Of a DNA stretch of 64,000 bases, positions 59,824-64,000 are shown one piece after another. This stretch comes from CAYRLW01 sp964425215 (GTDB lineage Bacteria > Spirochaetota > Spirochaetia > Treponematales > Breznakiellaceae): the NCBI GenBank assembly GCA_964425215.1, contig CAYRLW010000004.1, positions 1 through 64,000 on the forward strand. Reading direction: 5' to 3'. The notes below the pieces were generated by a model, which saw only the letters and a program-made list of their open reading frames with translations, ran no database searches and was not told where the DNA came from. Within the stretch, counting starts at the first letter, position 1. Every line of letters starts with the position of its first letter. Both the position numbers and the translations under genes were made by a program.

Positions 59824-59933
59824 AAGATGAATTGGTTTAATCGAGCCGTTTGTACGGTTCAGCGCAAACGTCCCCCGGTCTTTACCCGATCCAACCAGAC
59901 TGACAGGCTCTTGAGGTTTTTCAAAAGCCGCTC

Positions 59934-61472
59934 TTAGGAGTTGTTTTTGGAAGGATCCGACACGGGTTTGAGCTCTAAATCACCCTCTTGCAGATTTTGA
60001 AGTCCGCTGGCGGTCAAGTTTACCTTCGTTAAAACCATGCCGGCGTCGCCTTTTTTGGTTTGTACCTGGTACGTTTCCCGTTTGCTTTTTGCCCCGTCCA
60101 TATACCGAAGTTCCAAAAGGTTCACCCCCTCGTCGGTATAGAACGCGTATTTCCCCTGTTTTGTTTCGGTGGGAGTTTCCAGGGTAAACGTGCCGTTCCC
60201 CAAAAACCGTAATTTTCCCATGGTCCCTTCGTAGGTCTGGGTGATCCAGGCGTTCACTTTCCCCTTGGCCGACGCCGGAGTACTATCCAGGGTAAACTTA
60301 CGGTACGTGCCGTCCCAACGGCCTTCTATCCCTATTTTTAAATTTATGTCCTCAAATATTTTAACGCGGATACTGTTGATGGAATCCAGTTCGATATCCA
60401 ACAGCCGCCGGAGGGTGGTAACGGATACGTTTTGGCTTGATATATAGATCCCATACCGGGTCGCGCTGGAATGTTCCCAGGAAAAGACTTCCTGGGTGTT
60501 GTCGCTATAAAAAATAATTTCCCGTTTTCTGGGATCAAAGTAGATATACTGTTGGTTTTTGACGTTGCCGTCCGCATCGACGAAGTACCAGAGTCCTTCT
60601 ATAAAGAGTTCGAATTTATCCGGGCTTCCGTCCAACAGCTCCCGTACTTTTCTCTGTTCGATCTGGGTTCCCGGAATACGGGCCGTCCCGACCCGTTCGT
60701 ATTTCCCGGTCTTTGGATCGAAGGAATAGGTAACTTCGATTTGATCAAGGATGTTGGTGGATTCGTAATCCCTGCCGTAGGTGGAGATAGAAAAACTCGA
60801 CCCCGTAGCCTGTCCCACCTGGTACGCCTGGGACCGTTCGGCCTCCTGAATAACGATGGAACCATCGATCTTTAACTCCGCGATTTTTCTAAAGGGCGCC
60901 GAAGCAAGGCCGGTGGTCCCGTTCTCTCCGCCCCCGGGGCCGGTTTTTTGGAAAACCGTCATGGTCTGTTCGCCCTGGCTATTCAGCCCCGAAACGATAA
61001 GACAAATGCTCCGATCGCCCAAAAGGTCCTTGGTATAGAGGCTTAAGGTTTTGGCTTTGGTGACGATGGTCGGGGCGGTCCATACTATTTTATACCCCCC
61101 GGATTGTTCATCAAAATCAATGTATGCTATGGATATGGGACTATCGGTGTTCGCCGTCGCGGCATACGCCACCACCTGTTCTTCCTGGGCGTCGCCGTCA
61201 AAATCCTGGGATAATACGGCCAGAGAGGTCTGCCCTTCCGCTAACGCGACCTTTGAGACGGTGGCGTCGGAACGGGCCTGCTGTTCCGCGTCGGAACTTT
61301 GAGCCGTATTCCCCGTAGCGTTGAGCGTCTGGGGGGTAATAATCCGCGCCTGTTTTGTTTGGGCGGAATGGGTTGGAAAGAAGGATTGGGGCGAAAAAAG
61401 TAAAAAGACTATGACCGCCGCGGTAATTAAAAAAATAAGGGGAACAAAAAAACGGTTAAATTTTCGATTCAT
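59934..61472 (-). CDS. pallilysin-related surface protein
   Basis: 512 residues with an N-terminal membrane anchor (VPLIFLITAAVIVFLLFSP) and a Gln/Thr/Ser-rich stretch. A DFDGDAQEEQVV calcium-loop-like motif near 110 and beta-rich C-terminus (WDGTYRKFTLD; GKLRFLGNGTFTLETPTET) recall the pallilysin (Tp0751)-related adhesins of treponemes. The HExxH zinc-protease motif is absent, so protease activity of the T. pallidum type is not expected. Position supports the call: a VWA protein like Tp0750 and cfpA (Tp0748) are next. It overlaps the DHH gene by 4 nt. Confidence 0.6.
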   Translation of the reverse strand: MNRKFNRFFVPLIFLITAAVIVFLLFSPQSFFPTHSAQTKQARIITPQTLNATGNTAQSSDAEQQARSDATVSKVALAEGQTSLAVLSQDFDGDAQEEQVVAYAATANTDSPISIAYIDFDEQSGGYKIVWTAPTIVTKAKTLSLYTKDLLGDRSICLIVSGLNSQGEQTMTVFQKTGPGGGENGTTGLASAPFRKIAELKIDGSIVIQEAERSQAYQVGQATGSSFSISTYGRDYESTNILDQIEVTYSFDPKTGKYERVGTARIPGTQIEQRKVRELLDGSPDKFELFIEGLWYFVDADGNVKNQQYIYFDPRKREIIFYSDNTQEVFSWEHSSATRYGIYISSQNVSVTTLRRLLDIELDSINSIRVKIFEDINLKIGIEGRWDGTYRKFTLDSTPASAKGKVNAWITQTYEGTMGKLRFLGNGTFTLETPTETKQGKYAFYTDEGVNLLELRYMDGAKSKRETYQVQTKKGDAGMVLTKVNLTASGLQNLQEGDLELKPVSDPSKNNS

Positions 61473-62455
61473 GCCTTTTCCAACGCTGTAATAACCCTTT
61501 GTAGCACTTCCTCCTTGGTTTCCGCAAGTGGTAGGGGACTTTTAAACCCCGCGGCGGTCCGATGCCCTCCACCGCTAAAGCCCTGGGCGATCAAGGAAAC
61601 GTTCACCCTGCCCTTTGACCGGAGGGAACAGCGAACCAAACCGTCCTGATTTTCCTTGATCAGTATGGATACCTCCACTTCCCTGCTCTTCAAAGGAATG
61701 TTGATCAGGGCTTCCGCGTCCTCGTAATCCGCCCCGGTGTTCAAAAGGTCTTCTTTGTAAAGCATTTGAATGGCAATTCGGCCGTGGGCCCTAATATCGA
61801 GGGTAGAAAGGACCTGTTTCTGCAACAGGAGGGCCCCAACGCTGGAGTTTTCAAACATGGCCCGATAAATATCCGATGGTACTGCCCCCGCTTCTACCAG
61901 CATAAGGGCCTTTCGGAAGGTGGAAGCGGAGGTTTTGGGGTAAATAAAAGACCCCGTATCGTACAAAATACCCGCGTAGGCGGGAACGGCTATCGTTTTA
62001 TCCACGGGAATCCCGTAGGCTTCCAGTACATTAAGGATAAGTTCAGCGGTGGAAGAAGCGTCCGTATCCACGTACCCCGAAAGCTTCGTCAGGGGGCTGG
62101 GTTCGTGGTGGTCGATAATCAGGGCCCCTTTGACAAGGGGAAGAGCCTCGTCCGCCATGATTCCCATGTTAAGCTCGTCCGAGGTGTCTAAAATAATAAG
62201 ACCGGAATTTTTGGCCAAATCGGTATGGAGCCGTTTATCCCAGGGCGATATAAGGTTTTCGGGGTCTAAAAAAGAAAATTTGGGGGGTACGCGATCGGAA
62301 TTGAGAATCCGGACTGATTTTCCCAAACGGGAAAGCAAACGGGCCAAAACAAGCTCCGCGCCGATCCCGTCGGCATCGGGATTTTCATGACTGGTAAGGA
62401 TAAAAGCCCCAAAATTTTCTATAAAATCCAAAGCTCTTTGTATGGTTTTCACCAT
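61469..62455 (-). CDS. DHH/DHHA1-family phosphoesterase (NrnA-like)
   Basis: 328 residues. Motifs: HENPDADGIGAE near 23-34, LDTSDE, DHHEPS near 117 and GGGHRTAAG near 297. Complete, unlike the relative at the left edge, and of the length of bifunctional oligoribonuclease/pAp phosphatase. It degrades short RNA, pAp or cyclic dinucleotides with manganese. It lies between the VWA protein gene and the pallilysin-related gene and is coupled to the latter. Confidence 0.9.
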   Translation of the reverse strand: MVKTIQRALDFIENFGAFILTSHENPDADGIGAELVLARLLSRLGKSVRILNSDRVPPKFSFLDPENLISPWDKRLHTDLAKNSGLIILDTSDELNMGIMADEALPLVKGALIIDHHEPSPLTKLSGYVDTDASSTAELILNVLEAYGIPVDKTIAVPAYAGILYDTGSFIYPKTSASTFRKALMLVEAGAVPSDIYRAMFENSSVGALLLQKQVLSTLDIRAHGRIAIQMLYKEDLLNTGADYEDAEALINIPLKSREVEVSILIKENQDGLVRCSLRSKGRVNVSLIAQGFSGGGHRTAAGFKSPLPLAETKEEVLQRVITALEKA

Positions 62456-62487
62456 GGCACCCCTATTCGGTCGTTACTTTTGTAGGA

Positions 62488-63135
62488 TCAATGCTTTTCC
62501 ACGGTTGCCGCCATATACTCGGCGGCGGCTTCTCGAACTTTTGGGCCAATTCCCAGACCCACCACGATGGCCTTCCACCCAGGAAAATCTTCGGTCTTGG
62601 AATAACGTAAAAATTCCCGGAACTCCGATGAATTGGCTTCTTCCATTGTAAGCCTATCGGCATTTTTGTTTCCAGCCTCTCCCACCCCAAAAATAAGAAG
62701 GGCAAAGGCAATGGGGCGGCGATCGGGCCGTTGGGCCTCCAATTCCGACGCTTGCCGAAGGGCTACGCCGTAATTCGATCCGCCGGTGGTTTGGGTAGAG
62801 CTCTGGGCGATGGACAGAATCGCGCTTTTCAACGTTTTCTTATCCCCCGCGGTCCCCTCTTGGCCCTTTCCCAGCTGGAGGCTCAGGGACGGTTGGGGTT
62901 TTTGATCCACCGTCCAAAGGGTAATCCGATCGCCCTCCCGCAGGACCCCGTCTACCAGGGTAGAACATACCCAATTTTCCGCTGTCGTTCGCTCTCCCAG
63001 GGCGGAAGAACCGTCTATAAGCAGGTACACATCGATGGGGCCGCTTCGGCCCTCTTCTCCCAACAGGGCTGGTAAAAAGGGGGACCCCAGGATGAGGAAA
63101 GAAAAAAAAGCCCATAGTCTAAAAAAATGTATCAT
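62488..63135 (-). CDS. exported VWA-domain-like protein resembling T. pallidum Tp0750
   Basis: 215 residues. A signal peptide (LWAFFSFLILGSPFLPALLG) precedes a von Willebrand factor A-like fold: DVYLLIDGSSALGER is a variant MIDAS (DxSxS), with TTGGSNYG and AIVVGLGIG later. In T. pallidum the VWA protein Tp0750 is encoded beside pallilysin (Tp0751) and near cfpA; the same partners are present here. AGAGGTG precedes ATG 63135. Function outside pathogens is unknown. Confidence 0.7.
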   Translation of the reverse strand: MIHFFRLWAFFSFLILGSPFLPALLGEEGRSGPIDVYLLIDGSSALGERTTAENWVCSTLVDGVLREGDRITLWTVDQKPQPSLSLQLGKGQEGTAGDKKTLKSAILSIAQSSTQTTGGSNYGVALRQASELEAQRPDRRPIAFALLIFGVGEAGNKNADRLTMEEANSSEFREFLRYSKTEDFPGWKAIVVGLGIGPKVREAAAEYMAATVEKH

Positions 63136-63191
63136 ACACCTCTACTTTAACACATTATTTCCCATAGTCGACACAAAAAAATAAAAAACGC

Positions 63192-63221
63192 TTTACATTT
63201 ACCACGCAATATTGATAATCT
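63192..63221 (+). promoter_or_regulatory. promoter of cfpA
   Basis: TTTACA (63192-63197), 18-nt spacer, TAATCT (63216-63221), in an A/T-rich tract; the leader is about 50 nt, with AAGGAG before the ATG. Confidence 0.55.
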
Positions 63222-63279
63222 AGAGATAAGGTACGATAGATTATTAGACAACGGAATCACCGTTACAAGGAGTTAGGAT

Positions 63280-64000
63280 ATGGGAGCCATTGACCTGCCC
63301 AAGAGCCCGAACGTATTTCACCCGGAAAAGCCGAGTGCCGTCGGTTCGAGGAACTCACTAGCCCAGGAATATCGAGATCAACAAAAAGAAGTGAACCAGC
63401 TCCTCGAAGAGGAAACGAATAAAGTCCTGCACCATCTGCAGTCTAAACTGCCTAAGGAGGTGTTGGAACGGCTGGACGTGATGGGCGGCTTGAAAGAAAA
63501 GCTGTACAATTATTTCAACCAGAACTACCAGAACATGTTCAACCGGTACATGGTTACCGCTGAAGATGAGATGGTAAAAAAGGTCCGCAACTACATCGAC
63601 AAGGAGGAGACCAAGGTCCTGGCCCGGTACACCCCCAAGGAGATCGCGGATCTGCTCGATCAGGTCGGTGGGGCCGATAAGTTCAACACCGGCGAAATCG
63701 AAAAATCGATCGTTAATATGTACGGTCACCTGCAGGGCCACATCCAGCGGGGTATCAACGACCTGGAAAACCTAACCAACAGCCTGCTCCGTCAAAAAAC
63801 CGACGTGGGCGCCTTTATCCGGGGCGAAAACGCCTATTCGGTGGTAAAATGCGCCTTCAAAGACAATATTACCAAGCCCAAGACGGTTACGGACGTAAAG
63901 CTTTCGGTTAATATCCTGGATTCCGAATTAATCAGCCCGATTTTCCATTACCAGGTTACGGTGGAGTACCTGATTAAGGACCTGATTTCCAAGCATATTA
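63280..64000 (+). CDS. cfpA: cytoplasmic filament protein CfpA, N-terminal part
   Basis: 240 codons are visible before the window ends; the full protein is near 680 residues in treponemes. The translation begins MGAIDLPKSPNVFHPEKPSA and continues with helical charged blocks (EVNQLLEEETNKVLHHL; YNYFNQNYQNMFNRYMV; EDEMVKKVRNYID) that I recognise as CfpA, the subunit of the ribbon of cytoplasmic filaments running along the cell under the flagella and needed for proper division in T. denticola. It is divergent from the VWA gene, with AAGGAG 8 nt before ATG 63280. Confidence 0.88.
   Translation, partial: MGAIDLPKSPNVFHPEKPSAVGSRNSLAQEYRDQQKEVNQLLEEETNKVLHHLQSKLPKEVLERLDVMGGLKEKLYNYFNQNYQNMFNRYMVTAEDEMVKKVRNYIDKEETKVLARYTPKEIADLLDQVGGADKFNTGEIEKSIVNMYGHLQGHIQRGINDLENLTNSLLRQKTDVGAFIRGENAYSVVKCAFKDNITKPKTVTDVKLSVNILDSELISPIFHYQVTVEYLIKDLISKHI

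Overview
The window comes from a spirochaete of the Treponema group. The evidence is a cytoplasmic filament gene (cfpA) at the right edge next to relatives of the T. pallidum Tp0750/Tp0751 (pallilysin) locus, two FlaB-type flagellins, a flgN-flgK-flgL-fliW-csrA operon, and substrate-binding and outer-membrane proteins of spirochaete type. DNA is moderately GC-rich. A run of exactly 100 N (3829-3928) is a scaffold join, so genes on either side of it need not be neighbours in the cell.

Layout. 1-3.8 kb: DHH phosphoesterase (cut by the edge), M24 peptidase, a small secreted protein, and argF. 3.9-7 kb: a 912-residue protein of unknown function and a tRNA with anticodon CAU. 7-11.3 kb: an anaerobic (class III) ribonucleotide reductase operon, nrdR-nrdD-small subunit-nrdG, with an NrdR-box-like site inside its promoter. 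Its glycyl-radical tail is on a separate protein fused to a glutaredoxin-like domain. 11.4-18.2 kb: a glycosyltransferase, then the protein quality-control operon tig-clpP-clpX-lon. 18.3-24.6 kb: two tRNA operons that each carry a tandem array of tRNA-Gly-like units, flanking a MoxR/DUF58/transglutaminase operon, plus a short element with 23-bp inverted repeats. 24.6-38.4 kb: motility genes (flgN, flgK, flgL, fliW, csrA, fliD, flaG, two flaB), a PilZ protein, an HD-GYP protein and tsaE/tsaB. 38.5-50.6 kb: L-rhamnose use (rhaA, an aldolase, an AraC regulator, rhaM, an ABC transporter) and a YesM/YesN-type two-component pair. 50.6-59.9 kb: a RarA fusion, a lipoprotein, an outer-membrane barrel, folD, folE2, miaB, a LapA-like protein and a SPOR protein. 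59.9-64 kb: pallilysin-related protein, a second DHH protein, a VWA protein and cfpA.

How the parts work together. NrdR probably represses the anaerobic reductase operon when dNTPs are sufficient. NrdG would place a glycyl radical on the small subunit, which must dock on NrdD, possibly through matching coiled-coil tails. FliW and CsrA form the known flagellin-sensing switch; a hairpin presenting a near-consensus CsrA site lies in the leader of one flaB, downstream of a good sigma-28 promoter. c-di-GMP genes (HD-GYP, PilZ) sit in the same block. Rhamnose enters through the ABC transporter, is epimerised by RhaM, isomerised by RhaA and, after a phosphorylation whose kinase is not in the window, cleaved by the aldolase.

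The least explained signals are the split reductase and the two arrays of tRNA-Gly-like units. The units keep the tRNA-Gly acceptor stem and T arm exactly but replace the D and anticodon region with a conserved, covarying hairpin, and are cotranscribed with true tRNAs.
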